Part shown: in pieces, positions 7,893-15,840 of the stretch
How positions within the stretch are numbered: the first letter of the stretch is position 1
Layout: each line of letters begins with the position of its first letter
Assembly: GCA_019416455.1 (NCBI GenBank)
Contig: DXXG01000028.1
Coordinates: forward strand, 62,001 to 126,000
Source: Clostridiales bacterium
GTDB lineage: Bacteria; Bacillota; Clostridia; Oscillospirales; Acutalibacteraceae
Length of the DNA stretch: 64,000 nucleotides
Direction of reading: 5' to 3'
The notes under the pieces: model-generated
Database searches by the model: none
Seen by the model: only the letters and a program-made list of their open reading frames with translations
Told to the model about the DNA's origin: nothing
Made by a program: the position numbers and the translations under genes

Positions 7893-7930
7893 AAAAATCC
7901 CTGGGAGGATCTCCTCCCAGGGATTTTTTA
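7893..7930. terminator. Bidirectional terminator between the HAAS gene and rnpB
   Basis: AAAAATCCCTGGGAGGA and its complement form a stem of about 17 bp ending in T runs on both strands. It serves the HAAS gene on the plus strand and rnpB on the minus strand. Confidence 0.95.
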
Positions 7931-7951
7931 CGGGTTTCCCCGCAGATTTTT

Positions 7952-8306
7952 TGGCATGTGACCAGGCCTATAAGCCGAGTTCTGTCGTGGACAGTCATCT
8001 ATCTTGGCCTGACGTTGCCGTCAGACTCGCGCCACCTCCTCGGAACGCGCAGGGCTACGCTTCATGTTCCTCCACGGTGTTGCTCCGAATAGGGTTTACA
8101 GGGCCGCATGGTCTCCCATGCGCCGGTGAGCTCTTACCTCGCCTTTCCACCCTTACCGGGAAATCCCGGCGGTATATCTCTGTTGCACTTTCCCTGGGGT
8201 CGCCCCCGGCGGCGGTTAGCCGTTATTCTTGCCCTGAGGAGCTCGGACTTTCCTCAGACGAGGGGTTTCCCCCTTCGCCCGCGACCATCCAGCCTGCTCA
8301 CATGCT
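7952..8306 (-). ncRNA. rnpB: RNase P RNA (appears class A)
   Basis: The catalytic RNA of RNase P. Near the 5' end it contains GAGGAAAGTCCGAGCTCC, and it carries the conserved 3' elements GATAGATGACTGTCC, ACAGAACTCGGCTTAT and AGGCC. The helix P1 strands GCATGTGA (8298-8305) and TCACATGC (7954-7961) pair exactly and so define both ends within a few bases. The overall layout looks like the class A type, which fits Clostridia and argues against Bacilli. The promoter at 8311-8340 places the transcription start at about 8305. Confidence 0.95.
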
Positions 8307-8310
8307 CTCT

Positions 8311-8340
8311 ATTGTAGTCGGGCAGTGCCGCCCTTGTCAA
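8311..8340 (-). promoter_or_regulatory. Promoter of rnpB, overlapping the pncB stop codon
   Basis: On the minus strand, TTGACA (8335-8340), an 18-base spacer and TACAAT (8311-8316). The TGA inside the -35 box is the stop codon of pncB. Confidence 0.88.
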
Positions 8341-9800
8341 TAGGCTTTTTCAGAAAGCATCCGGTTCTTCTCATCCCACAGTTTCTGAGAAAGGTCCACG
8401 TAATAATTGTGAGGGTTCTCAAAACGGGTGACTTCTTCCCAGAGAGAATCCACCTGGGCCAGGCAGTAAGCTTTGATAGCTTTCAGTGCCCGGGGAGTGT
8501 ACACGCATTCGCCGTCTTTGAAAATAGGCTGGAGCAGCGGTACCGCAGTGAAATTTTCTACGGTTTTGCGCTTCCAGGTGTGGTCAGGGTCAAACAGTAC
8601 ATAGGGCTTCTCGTCGTCGATCACCTCGTCATGCAAAGTGATCACGTCGGCAATGGCCTTGTCTGTTTCCTTGTCAAAGAGCCGCCACACGCTCTTGAAG
8701 CAGGGCGTGGTGATCTTAGCTACGTTTTCACTGATTTTGATCTTGGGAATGATAGTGCCGTCCTTATCCTCCACGGCTACCAGTTTGTACACACCGCCGA
8801 ATACGGGTTCGGAAGAGGAGGTAATCAGCCGCTCACCCACGCCAAAGGAATCCACTTTGGCGCCCTGCATCAGCATGTCCCGAATGATGTACTCATCCAA
8901 GGAGTTGGATGCACAGATGGGACAGTCCTCAAACCCGGCGTCGTCCAGCATCTTCCGCGCTTTCCGAGAAAGATAGGTGATATCGCCGCTGTCGATGCGG
9001 ATACCTGCGGGGCGGAAGCCCTGAGGCACCAGCACTTCATTAAACACCTTGATGGCGTTGGGCACGCCAGACTTCAACACGTTGTAGGTGTCTACAAGCA
9101 GCACGCAGTTGCCAGGATAGGCTTCCGCGTAGGCCTTGAAGGCGTCATATTCTGTGGGGAACAACTGCACCCAGCTGTGGGCCATAGTGCCCAAAGCCGG
9201 AACGCCGTACTTCAAGTCACTGATGGTGCAAGCGGTGCCAACGCAGCCACCGATATAGGCTGCCCGAGCGCCTAGCATGGCCCCGTCGAATCCCTGGGCC
9301 CGGCGGGAACCGAATTCCATCACAGCCCTTCCCTGAGCCGCCCGGGCGATCCGGTTGGCCTTGGTGGCAATCAGGCTCTGGTGGTTGATGCACAGCAACA
9401 CCATAGTCTCCACGAACTGGGCCTGTACAGCCGGTCCTCTAACCGTGACAATAGGCTCACCGGGGAAAATGGGAGTACCCTCAGGGATGGCCCAAACGTC
9501 GCAGGAAAAACGGAAGTTACGTAAATATTCCAGGAACTCCCGGCTGAAAATATGTTTGGAGCGGAGGAACTCGATATCCTCGTCTGAAAATTCCAGATTT
9601 CTCAAATATTCCACCAGCTGCTCCACCCCGGCCATGATGGCGAAGCCACCCTTGTCCGGCACCTTTCGGAAGAACATGTCAAAGTAGCAGATGGTGTCCT
9701 GTAATCCGTTTTGGAAGTAGCCGTTTGCCATGGTCAGCTCGTAAAAATCGGTGAGCATGGTCAAATTGGGCTCCTGAAAGCTCTTGATCATAGGAATCAT
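8337..9800 (-). CDS. pncB: Nicotinate phosphoribosyltransferase
   Basis: Cytosolic enzyme of NAD salvage that joins nicotinate to PRPP with ATP hydrolysis. The 487-residue protein begins LTMLTDFYELTMANGY, a signature of the Firmicute type. It contains EFGSRRAQG (phosphoribosyl/nicotinate site with the phosphorylated-His region GTMAHSW downstream), LLVDTYNVL, and GIRIDSGD followed by FGVGERL, the phosphate-binding strands. The length is normal. Two in-frame ATGs (9800 and 9791) sit after AGGAGGG; the first is very close to it (about 2-3 bases), the second about 11 bases away, so the start is uncertain by three codons. Confidence 0.95.
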   Translation of the reverse strand: MIPMIKSFQEPNLTMLTDFYELTMANGYFQNGLQDTICYFDMFFRKVPDKGGFAIMAGVEQLVEYLRNLEFSDEDIEFLRSKHIFSREFLEYLRNFRFSCDVWAIPEGTPIFPGEPIVTVRGPAVQAQFVETMVLLCINHQSLIATKANRIARAAQGRAVMEFGSRRAQGFDGAMLGARAAYIGGCVGTACTISDLKYGVPALGTMAHSWVQLFPTEYDAFKAYAEAYPGNCVLLVDTYNVLKSGVPNAIKVFNEVLVPQGFRPAGIRIDSGDITYLSRKARKMLDDAGFEDCPICASNSLDEYIIRDMLMQGAKVDSFGVGERLITSSSEPVFGGVYKLVAVEDKDGTIIPKIKISENVAKITTPCFKSVWRLFDKETDKAIADVITLHDEVIDDEKPYVLFDPDHTWKRKTVENFTAVPLLQPIFKDGECVYTPRALKAIKAYCLAQVDSLWEEVTRFENPHNYYVDLSQKLWDEKNRMLSEKAY

Positions 9801-9974
9801 TCCCTCCTCTTAACTCGAGAAACAACGGCATTTATACCCTTTATTATAACATTTTCCGAAAAAAAGTACAGTCTATATTTTACATTCCCCGGATCCCGGA
9901 AAAGAGAAAATCGGGCCCTGGTGAAAAAAAGAAAGAATTTCTTTGCATTTGGAACTAATTTATAAAATGAACTA

Positions 9975-10003
9975 TTGATTTTTCGAATCGCTTTCCTTAT
10001 AAT
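9975..10003 (+). promoter_or_regulatory. Promoter of the small XRE regulator gene
   Basis: TTGATT, a 17-base spacer and TATAAT, about 45 bases before the start codon. Confidence 0.75.
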
Positions 10004-10049
10004 GTTAGAAAAGCAGCGTGATATTATGTATACTGGGAGGAATAACAGC

Positions 10050-10301
10050 ATGAGGTTGCGCAATCAGCCTTTGGGAAGCAAAAACCTGATTGGCGCCCGA
10101 GTGGAAACGGCGAGAAAAGAGCAGGGCATGAAACAGAAAGAACTGTTGGCCCAGCTCCAGGTCAGGGGTGTGGATCTCAGCGCTTCCGGTCTCTCCAAGC
10201 TGGAAGGTCAGATCCGGTATGTTACCGACTTTGAGCTGCTGGCTCTTTCCGATATACTGAATGTTTCCGTTCAGTGGCTTCTCACAGGCGAAGAGAGATA
10301 A
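10050..10301 (+). CDS. Small XRE-type helix-turn-helix regulator
   Basis: An 83-residue protein that is almost entirely one HTH_3-type DNA-binding domain. It reads RVETARKEQGMKQKELLAQL (helices 1-2), then SASGLSKLEGQIRYV (recognition helix) and ELLALSDILNVSVQWLLTG (helices 4-5). There is no effector domain. The ATG at 10050 is chosen because GGGAGGAA lies eight bases before it; the frame is open for a further 25 codons upstream, but that stretch covers the promoter. It is monocistronic, with a terminator immediately after the stop. Target genes are unknown. Confidence 0.85.
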   Translation: MRLRNQPLGSKNLIGARVETARKEQGMKQKELLAQLQVRGVDLSASGLSKLEGQIRYVTDFELLALSDILNVSVQWLLTGEER

Positions 10302-10303
10302 AG

Positions 10304-10334
10304 GTCCCCGCGATTTTCAGCGGGGACTTTTTTT
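10304..10334 (+). terminator. Terminator after the XRE gene
   Basis: GTCCCCGC and GCGGGGAC enclose an 8-base loop and are followed by seven T. Confidence 0.93.
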
Positions 10335-10397
10335 GCCTTCAGCAGCGTATATCCCCTTCCCTCGGCTCATACTACATTGAGAAGGGAGGGATACGCT

Positions 10398-11495
10398 TTG
10401 TTTCAGGGAACTCGATGGAAACCGCTGGTTCCTTTGCTTCTGTTTTTCGGGATCTATACCCTGCTGTTTATCCTCTGGGTAAAGACCTTTTTCTATACGC
10501 TCCCCTTTCTGCTGGGATTCCTCATCGCCTTGGCCATCCAGCCCATCATACGCTTTTTTCAAAAACGGCTTCGCTTTCCCAGAGGTGGGGCAACCCTTCT
10601 ATCCACCATTCTGGCCTTGCTGCTCCTTTGTGGAGCTCTTACCTTACTTGGGATTCTGGCTGTGCGGGAAATTACTGCGTTCCTTACCAGAGCAAGCGAG
10701 ACAGGTTTCGCGGAATTCTCCCAGCCCGTGACAGATTTTCTCAACCAAACCAGCGACATGCTGGGACAGCTGGACTTGGAATTCCTAGACCTCCACAAAG
10801 AAGAAATCCTTGAAGCGCTGCAAAACAGCATGGACCTGGTGACTGCCTGCATGGGGGCAGTACTGGGACTGCTCACGTCCGTTCCCACTGTGGTGACTCT
10901 TGTGATCGTGACGGTTTGCGCCGCCTTCTTTTTCGCTCGGGACATGAGGAGCTTCCTCTCTTGGGGCAGAGGGTTTCTCTCGGAGTCCGGAGCTTTTCAT
11001 GTAAAAAGCGCTGTTCGTAACTCCGGAGGCACTGGGAGAAAATATCTTCTCTCCTATTTCTTCCTTTATTTTCTCACTTTCTGCGAGACTTGTGTCATTA
11101 TGGCAGTGCTGGGTGTCCCCTATCCCCTGACCATCGGAGCGCTCACGGCTGTGGCGGACGTTCTGCCCATTCTGGGACCGGGGATTATCTTGGCGCCCGT
11201 GGCTCTGTACCAAGTGCTGATCGGTGAGTACACCAAAGCTTTGGGGATCGCTATCGGCTGGCTGGCTATCACCTGCATCCGCCAGGTCATGGAGCCCAAG
11301 CTGGTAGCTTCCACGGTGAAGATCCATCCCCTGGCCACCTTAGCCGCGGTGTATTTCTCCCTGGTGGGGAAAAATATCTGGATTTTGTTCTATGTGCTGG
11401 GTCTATGCAGCCTTTACGCTGCCTTCCGGGAAACGGGGGCTCTTCCCTCTCTCGTGGAAACGAAAGAAACACAGGACACCAAGACCACTGTATAA
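10398..11495 (+). CDS. AI-2E/YtvI-like sporulation membrane protein
   Basis: A 365-residue multi-pass membrane protein of the UPF0118/AI-2E transporter family, closest in layout to YtvI of sporulating Firmicutes. Two to three N-terminal helices lead to an amphipathic linker (about residues 95-155) and then five more helices. Family signatures include VPYPLTIGALTAVADVLPILG with the GPGI turn, and VMEPKLVASTVKIHPLATL. I start it at TTG 10398, eight bases after GGGAGGG; an upstream TTG (10377) would place the ribosome site inside the gene. The transport role is unproven in this subfamily. Confidence 0.85.
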   Translation: MFQGTRWKPLVPLLLFFGIYTLLFILWVKTFFYTLPFLLGFLIALAIQPIIRFFQKRLRFPRGGATLLSTILALLLLCGALTLLGILAVREITAFLTRASETGFAEFSQPVTDFLNQTSDMLGQLDLEFLDLHKEEILEALQNSMDLVTACMGAVLGLLTSVPTVVTLVIVTVCAAFFFARDMRSFLSWGRGFLSESGAFHVKSAVRNSGGTGRKYLLSYFFLYFLTFCETCVIMAVLGVPYPLTIGALTAVADVLPILGPGIILAPVALYQVLIGEYTKALGIAIGWLAITCIRQVMEPKLVASTVKIHPLATLAAVYFSLVGKNIWILFYVLGLCSLYAAFRETGALPSLVETKETQDTKTTV

Positions 11496-11527
11496 AAAGA
11501 GCTGACCTTTTTCGGTCAGCTCTTTTC
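11494..11527. terminator. Bidirectional terminator between the YtvI-like gene and the aminotransferase
   Basis: AAAAGAGCTGACC and GGTCAGCTCTTTT form a 13-bp stem, usable in both directions between the converging genes. Confidence 0.93.
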
Positions 11528-11542
11528 GTTTGTATGTTTGAA

Positions 11543-12826
11543 TTAGAACCGTTCAGACAGCAATTTCTCACTAGCAGCCAGCCGTACGCAGATGCACAGC
11601 AGATGCATGGCCTGACGGAGTTCTTCCTGAGGCGGGAAGCTGGGCGCCACACGGATGTTGCTGTCGTTGGGGTCGGCCCCATAGGGGAAGGTGGCTCCCG
11701 CGTCGGTGAGGATCACACCGGCTTCTTTGCAAAGGCTGACAACACGCTTGGCGCAGCCGTTCATCACGTCCAGGTTGACAAAATAGCCGCCGTTGGGATG
11801 ACTCCATTTAGCGATCCCCAAGTCTCCCAGTTCCCGTTCCAGAGAATCCACCACGATCTGGAACTTGGGCTCTAAGATCTTCCGGTGACCCTGCATCAGG
11901 GAGTAGACGCCGTTGATGTCGTGGAGAAACAGGATATGACGTAGCTGATTCAGCTTATCAGGACCAATAGTCTGGGTGGTGATGCGGCGCTTCAAAGCCT
12001 CAATGTTGGCTTTGCTGGCCGCCAGGGCAGCCACACCGGCACCGGGAAAAGAGATCTTGGAGGTGGAGGCGAAAAACAGGACCTGGTCCTCAGTGCCATT
12101 CTTCAAACATTCTCCGTAAAGATCCAGCAGTGTGTCGGGGGTATCGGTGAGGTCATGGACACAGTAGGCGTTATCCCACATGATCCGGAAGTCCTTAGCG
12201 GCAGGCTTCAAAGCGGCGAAACGCCGGACGGTGTCATCGGAATAGGTGATGCCGGTGGGATTGGAATACTTGGGCACGCACCAGCAGCCCTTGATGGTGT
12301 CGTCCTCAGCCACCAGACGCTCGATCAAGTCCATGTCAGGACCTGTTTTGAGCATGGGCACGGGGATCATTTCAAAGCCGAAATATTCCGTTACACCAAA
12401 ATGCCGGTCATACCCGGGAGAAGGACAAAGGAACTTCACCTTTTCCTGTTTGCACCAGGGTTCGCAGCCGCTGAAACCGTGAGTAAATCCTTGGGAAATG
12501 CAGTCGAACATCATTTGCAGACTGGAGTTGTTTCCCAAAATGATCAGCTCCGCGGGAACGTCCATCATCTTGCTGAAAATAGCCCGCATCTCCGGCAAAC
12601 CGTTCCACACACCGTAATTTCGGCAGTCGTCGCCGTTGGAGTTGGCAAATTCGCTGCGGGCCCGGAGAGCTTCCAGCACACCCAGTGCCAGATCCAACTG
12701 CTCAGCGCAGGGCTTGCCGCGTGCCATGTTCAGCTGCAAATGGAGGCTTTTGAAATCCTCATACTGTTCCAGCGCCTCTTTGTGGATCTGCCGCAGTTCT
12801 TCGTTTGTTTTGAAAGCCAGCTTCAT
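11543..12826 (-). CDS. Aspartate aminotransferase, type Ic (PF12897-like)
   Basis: A PLP-dependent fold-type I aminotransferase, 427 residues. Features are RNYGVWNGLPEMRAIFS (substrate/PLP region), WCVPKYSNPTGITYS (the NPTG loop), MWDNAYCVHDL (the Asp that holds the PLP pyridine N) and FFASTSKISFPGAGVA (the Schiff-base Lys in TSK). This layout matches group Ic aspartate aminotransferases rather than classical AspC. The likely reaction is aspartate plus 2-oxoglutarate to oxaloacetate plus glutamate. I prefer the ATG at 12826, which has GGGAG eight to nine bases before it, over one at 12841. The promoter is at 12909-12937. Confidence 0.85.
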   Translation of the reverse strand: MKLAFKTNEELRQIHKEALEQYEDFKSLHLQLNMARGKPCAEQLDLALGVLEALRARSEFANSNGDDCRNYGVWNGLPEMRAIFSKMMDVPAELIILGNNSSLQMMFDCISQGFTHGFSGCEPWCKQEKVKFLCPSPGYDRHFGVTEYFGFEMIPVPMLKTGPDMDLIERLVAEDDTIKGCWCVPKYSNPTGITYSDDTVRRFAALKPAAKDFRIMWDNAYCVHDLTDTPDTLLDLYGECLKNGTEDQVLFFASTSKISFPGAGVAALAASKANIEALKRRITTQTIGPDKLNQLRHILFLHDINGVYSLMQGHRKILEPKFQIVVDSLERELGDLGIAKWSHPNGGYFVNLDVMNGCAKRVVSLCKEAGVILTDAGATFPYGADPNDSNIRVAPSFPPQEELRQAMHLLCICVRLAASEKLLSERF

Positions 12827-12908
12827 CACTACATCTCCCATACCGCAAATTGAAGTTTTGAATTCAAAACCACTTTATCTTTCTAATTTGAAAGCGTAAA
12901 CCTTCCAT

Positions 12909-12937
12909 ATTGTACTCTATTCCGCTTAAAAATGCAA
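12909..12937 (-). promoter_or_regulatory. Promoter of the aspartate aminotransferase gene
   Basis: On the minus strand, TTGCAT, a 17-base spacer and TACAAT, about 80 bases before the start. The rest of the 313-base gap 12827-13139 holds the divergent promoter and a palindrome described separately. Confidence 0.7.
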
Positions 12938-13003
12938 GTTCATTTTATTACCCCTGCATATTTTACGTTTTGTATGAGGCTTTGCTCATCCGTGGAGCTT
13001 TTC

Positions 13004-13019
13004 TGTGCAACCTTGCACA
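13004..13019. promoter_or_regulatory. 16-bp palindrome upstream of the PurF-like gene
   Basis: TGTGCAA-cc-TTGCACA is a perfect 7-bp inverted repeat, 35 bases upstream of the -35 box of the PurF-like gene and 66 bases beyond the divergent aminotransferase -35. It looks like a dimeric regulator site. The protein that binds it is unknown. Confidence 0.5.
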
Positions 13020-13054
13020 AGTTACTCCTCAGCGTAAATGCGGCGTTAAAATAT

Positions 13055-13083
13055 TTGTAGTTTTTCAGAGGATGTGCTATAAT
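13055..13083 (+). promoter_or_regulatory. Promoter of the PurF-like gene
   Basis: TTGTAG, a 17-base spacer and TATAAT, about 57 bases before the start. The -10 is consensus and the -35 is weak, which fits an activated promoter. Confidence 0.65.
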
Positions 13084-13139
13084 GTGTAGCGTTGTGACAA
13101 GGATCAGAACCGTTTATTCTATTTTTCATGGAGGTTTTT

Positions 13140-14546
13140 ATGGGCGGATTTTTTGGCGTTGCTTCCAAAGAAGACTGTATGTTCGATCTTTTTTTCGGCA
13201 CGGACTACCACTCTCACCTGGGCACTCGCCGAGCAGGCATGGCGGTGTATGACAAGGAAAGAGGGTTCGACCGTGCGATCCATAACATTGAAAACTCCCC
13301 TTTCCGGACAAAATTTGACAAGGACGTTTCCAGTATGAAGGGACGGCTGGGCATCGGCTGCATTTCCGACTACGAGCCTCAGCCTCTGATCGTCCGTTCC
13401 CACCACGGCACTTACGCCATCGTGACAGTGGGCAAAATGAATAACACAAACGAGATCGTGGAGCATCTTTTCAAAAGCGGCCATTCCCACTTCCTGGAAA
13501 TGAGCGGCGGAGATGTGAATGCCACAGAGGTGGTGGCTTCCGTCATCAATCAGAAGCCCAATCTCATCGAGGGCATCCAGTACGCTCAGAAAATGATCGA
13601 TGGTTCCATGACCATGCTCATCATGACGCCTAAGGGGATCCTCGCCGCCCGGGACAAGCTGGGCCGCACCCCTGTGTCCATCGCTAAAAAAGAGGGCGCC
13701 TACTGTGTGTCCTTTGAGAGCTTCGCGTATCTGAATCTTGGCTATACAGAAGAGCGGGAACTTGGCCCCGGTGAAGTCGCCATCATTACCCCCGAAGGTG
13801 TCCAGACTCTGGTGAAGCCCGGTAAAGACATGAAGATCTGCACCTTCCTTTGGGTATATTACGGATATCCCTCTTCCTCCTATGAAGGTGTCAGCGTGGA
13901 AGAGATGCGCTACCGCTGCGGTGCCATGCTGGCACGCCGTGATGATGCACATCCGGATACTGTGGCAGGTGTTCCCGATTCCGGCACGGCTCACGCTATC
14001 GGCTACGCCAACGAATCCGGCATCCCCTTCTCCCGGCCCTTTATCAAGTATACGCCCACTTGGCCCCGCTCGTTCATGCCCACCATCCAGAGCCAGCGGA
14101 ATTTGATCGCTAAAATGAAGCTGATCCCTGTCCATGAGCTTATCAAGGACAGAAGCCTGCTGCTCATCGACGACTCCATCGTTCGGGGCACACAGCTGCG
14201 GGAGACAACAGAGTTTCTGTATCAGAGCGGCGCTCGGGAAGTTCATGTGCGCCCCGCCTGTCCTCCCCTGCTCTACGGCTGTAAATACCTGAACTTCTCC
14301 CGCTCCTCTTCCGTAATGGACCTGATCACCCGTCGCGTCATCAAAGAGATGACCGGTACGGAAGAGCCTGCCAATCTGGCAAAGTTTGCCGATCCAGAAA
14401 GCGGCGAATACAGCGCGATGCTGGATTACATCGGCAAGAAGCTGAACTTCACTTCTCTGCGCTACCACCGTCTGGACGATATGATCCAGTCCGTGGGCAT
14501 TGATAAATGCAAGCTGTGTACCTACTGCTGGGACGGTCAGGAATAA
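13140..14546 (+). CDS. Amidophosphoribosyltransferase homologue lacking the glutaminase nucleophile
   Basis: A 468-residue PurF-like protein. The C-terminal phosphoribosyltransferase domain is complete. It has RSFMP-type loop residues and the PRPP loop LLLIDDSIVRGTQ (about 338-352), with CPPLLYGC and the C-terminal KCKLCTYC that recall the iron-sulfur ligands of Bacillus-type PurF. The N-terminal Ntn domain begins MGGFFG, so the usual Cys after the initiator Met is Gly. The oxyanion motif HNGN is changed to VGKMN (about 97-101) and SDTE to NATE. Glutamine hydrolysis is therefore unlikely. It may use free ammonia or serve another PRPP reaction; both are inference. The start is ATG 13140, five bases after GGAGG. 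Confidence 0.85.
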   Translation: MGGFFGVASKEDCMFDLFFGTDYHSHLGTRRAGMAVYDKERGFDRAIHNIENSPFRTKFDKDVSSMKGRLGIGCISDYEPQPLIVRSHHGTYAIVTVGKMNNTNEIVEHLFKSGHSHFLEMSGGDVNATEVVASVINQKPNLIEGIQYAQKMIDGSMTMLIMTPKGILAARDKLGRTPVSIAKKEGAYCVSFESFAYLNLGYTEERELGPGEVAIITPEGVQTLVKPGKDMKICTFLWVYYGYPSSSYEGVSVEEMRYRCGAMLARRDDAHPDTVAGVPDSGTAHAIGYANESGIPFSRPFIKYTPTWPRSFMPTIQSQRNLIAKMKLIPVHELIKDRSLLLIDDSIVRGTQLRETTEFLYQSGAREVHVRPACPPLLYGCKYLNFSRSSSVMDLITRRVIKEMTGTEEPANLAKFADPESGEYSAMLDYIGKKLNFTSLRYHRLDDMIQSVGIDKCKLCTYCWDGQE

Positions 14547-14559
14547 ACTATAAAGTAAG

Positions 14560-14593
14560 AAAGGACTGCTGCATTTCTGCGGCAGTCCTTTTT
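14560..14593 (+). terminator. Terminator after the PurF-like gene
   Basis: AAAGGACTGC and GCAGTCCTTT with a tract of five T. It may also stop the converging YczE transcript. Confidence 0.88.
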
Positions 14594-14610
14594 CTATATG
14601 TATGTTTTGT

Positions 14611-15276
14611 TTAGGCGTTTTGCGCGGGAACCGCAGCCAAACCGCGGATATAGCTCACCAAGGGAAATTTCTTGTTGGAGATGGAAACTAGTTTCCCCAC
14701 CGTTAGCGCGGAGATCAGCGTCCCAAGGCCAAGACCCTGCAGGCCCCGGAAAAACAGCAGAGAAAAGATCAAAGCGATGCAGATCAGTGTCAAGTCGAAG
14801 GCAATCTTTACAGTGCCGAATTCCCAGCCTTTCACCTGGGAGATGGTCCGCACGATCCCTTCACCAGGGACCACCACCACATCAGGGGCAACTTCGATGC
14901 TGATGCCCACCGCCAAAATCACGCAGCCAATGGCCAAGCTGATGAGCCGCATGGGCCAGGAAACTGGATCGAACCACTGGAGCAGGAACATGCCCACATC
15001 GATAAAGGCGCTGAATACCACGTTGACAGCGATCTGGAGCAGCTGGACCGGCTGGAACTTCTTTCCCAATATCACGATCTGAAGCAGGATGTAGACCATG
15101 TTCAAGATGAAGCTCCACCCGCCGAAGCTGAGCTGATCGAACCGCAGGCTAAGCACATAGGGCACGCTGGAGATCTGGGATGTTCCCAAAGCGCTTTTCG
15201 TGATAAAGGCGATGCCGAAAGAATTGATGGCCAAGCCAAGGCAGAAAAAGAGATAGCGACGGACAAGATTATGCAT
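14611..15276 (-). CDS. YczE/YyaS/YitT family (DUF6198-like) membrane protein
   Basis: A 221-residue protein with five to six membrane helices. The N-terminal FCLGLAINSFGIAFITKSALGTSQISSVPYVLS is typical of the YczE family (COG2364), and VAPDVVVVPGEGIVRTIS marks the conserved mid-protein segment. Its function is not established. It overlaps the upstream MarR gene by eight bases and has GGAGGG in that gene's end, so the pair is one operon controlled by MarR. The family is distantly related to the YitT protein at 2946-3836. Confidence 0.87.
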   Translation of the reverse strand: MHNLVRRYLFFCLGLAINSFGIAFITKSALGTSQISSVPYVLSLRFDQLSFGGWSFILNMVYILLQIVILGKKFQPVQLLQIAVNVVFSAFIDVGMFLLQWFDPVSWPMRLISLAIGCVILAVGISIEVAPDVVVVPGEGIVRTISQVKGWEFGTVKIAFDLTLICIALIFSLLFFRGLQGLGLGTLISALTVGKLVSISNKKFPLVSYIRGLAAVPAQNA

Positions 15277-15700
15277 GCGTGATACCCTCCAAAGATTTTA
15301 GGACGGACTGTAACGACTGGATAAGGACTTCCCTCTCGCCTGGGGAAAGCTCCTGCAACGCCATCTCGTCCACATCATGGAAGATCTCTTCCACCTGATA
15401 GGCCTTTTCCCTGCCCAAATCCGTGAGATAGATCCGAACAGAACGCCTATCGTTGTCCTGGGTCACACGGCGCACTAATTCCTGCCGTTCCATCTTGGCA
15501 AGTAGGCTGGTAATTGTGGATTTATCCAAAGCACACATCAGGCCCAATTCCTTCGGTGTGCGGCCATTCTGTTCCAGAAGACATTCCAGAATTTTCGGCT
15601 GCCCGGAAAGAAGCCCCACTTTTTGAGTTCTCTGGGAGACCAATCGGGAAGTGTTATTAAAACACCGCAGCAGTAGGAAGTGCAGTTGTGAATCTAACAT
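15269..15700 (-). CDS. MarR family transcriptional regulator
   Basis: A 143-residue winged-helix repressor. The region SGQPKILECLLEQNGRTPKELG leads to CALDKSTITSLLAKMERQELV (helix-turn-helix) and then TQDNDRRSVRIYLTDLG, the MarR wing with its DxR motif. A C-terminal helix for dimerisation follows. The start is ATG 15700; the frame is open further upstream but would run into the asnS terminator. It is the first gene of the MarR-YczE operon, with a consensus promoter overlapped by an inverted repeat at 15738-15753, so autoregulation is likely. The ligand is unknown. Confidence 0.9.
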   Translation of the reverse strand: MLDSQLHFLLLRCFNNTSRLVSQRTQKVGLLSGQPKILECLLEQNGRTPKELGLMCALDKSTITSLLAKMERQELVRRVTQDNDRRSVRIYLTDLGREKAYQVEEIFHDVDEMALQELSPGEREVLIQSLQSVLKSLEGITHA

Positions 15701-15737
15701 GGCGTTTTCCGTCCTGTTTAAATTAGTTTGATTTCCA

Positions 15738-15753
15738 ACTATATAAGTATAGT
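15738..15753 (-). promoter_or_regulatory. Probable MarR operator over the -10 box
   Basis: ACTATA-taag-TATAGT, a perfect 6-bp inverted repeat whose right arm covers the -10 element of the marR promoter. The position fits autorepression. Confidence 0.65.
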
Positions 15754-15774
15754 CGTCCCAACAAGATTTGTCAA
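15746..15774 (-). promoter_or_regulatory. Strong promoter of marR-yczE
   Basis: On the minus strand, consensus TTGACA, a 17-base spacer and TATACT, about 45 bases upstream of the marR start. Confidence 0.9.
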
Positions 15775-15792
15775 GAAATGGGGTCACACAAC

Positions 15793-15825
15793 AAAAAAGA
15801 GACCCGGTAGTCCGGATCTCTTTTT
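15793..15825 (-). terminator. Terminator after asnS
   Basis: AAAAAGAGA and TCTCTTTTT with inner CCGG pairs, 16 bases past the asnS stop. Confidence 0.88.
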
Positions 15826-15840
15826 CAACTGTATTTGTTT

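Noticed and set aside
7696..8343. Plus-strand open frame across the terminator and rnpB
   Set aside because: The region is the antisense of RNase P RNA; the paired P1 ends and promoter settle it.
13119..14468. Open frame of about 450 codons antisense to the PurF-like gene
   Set aside because: No start signal or recognisable domain; the sense gene is well supported.
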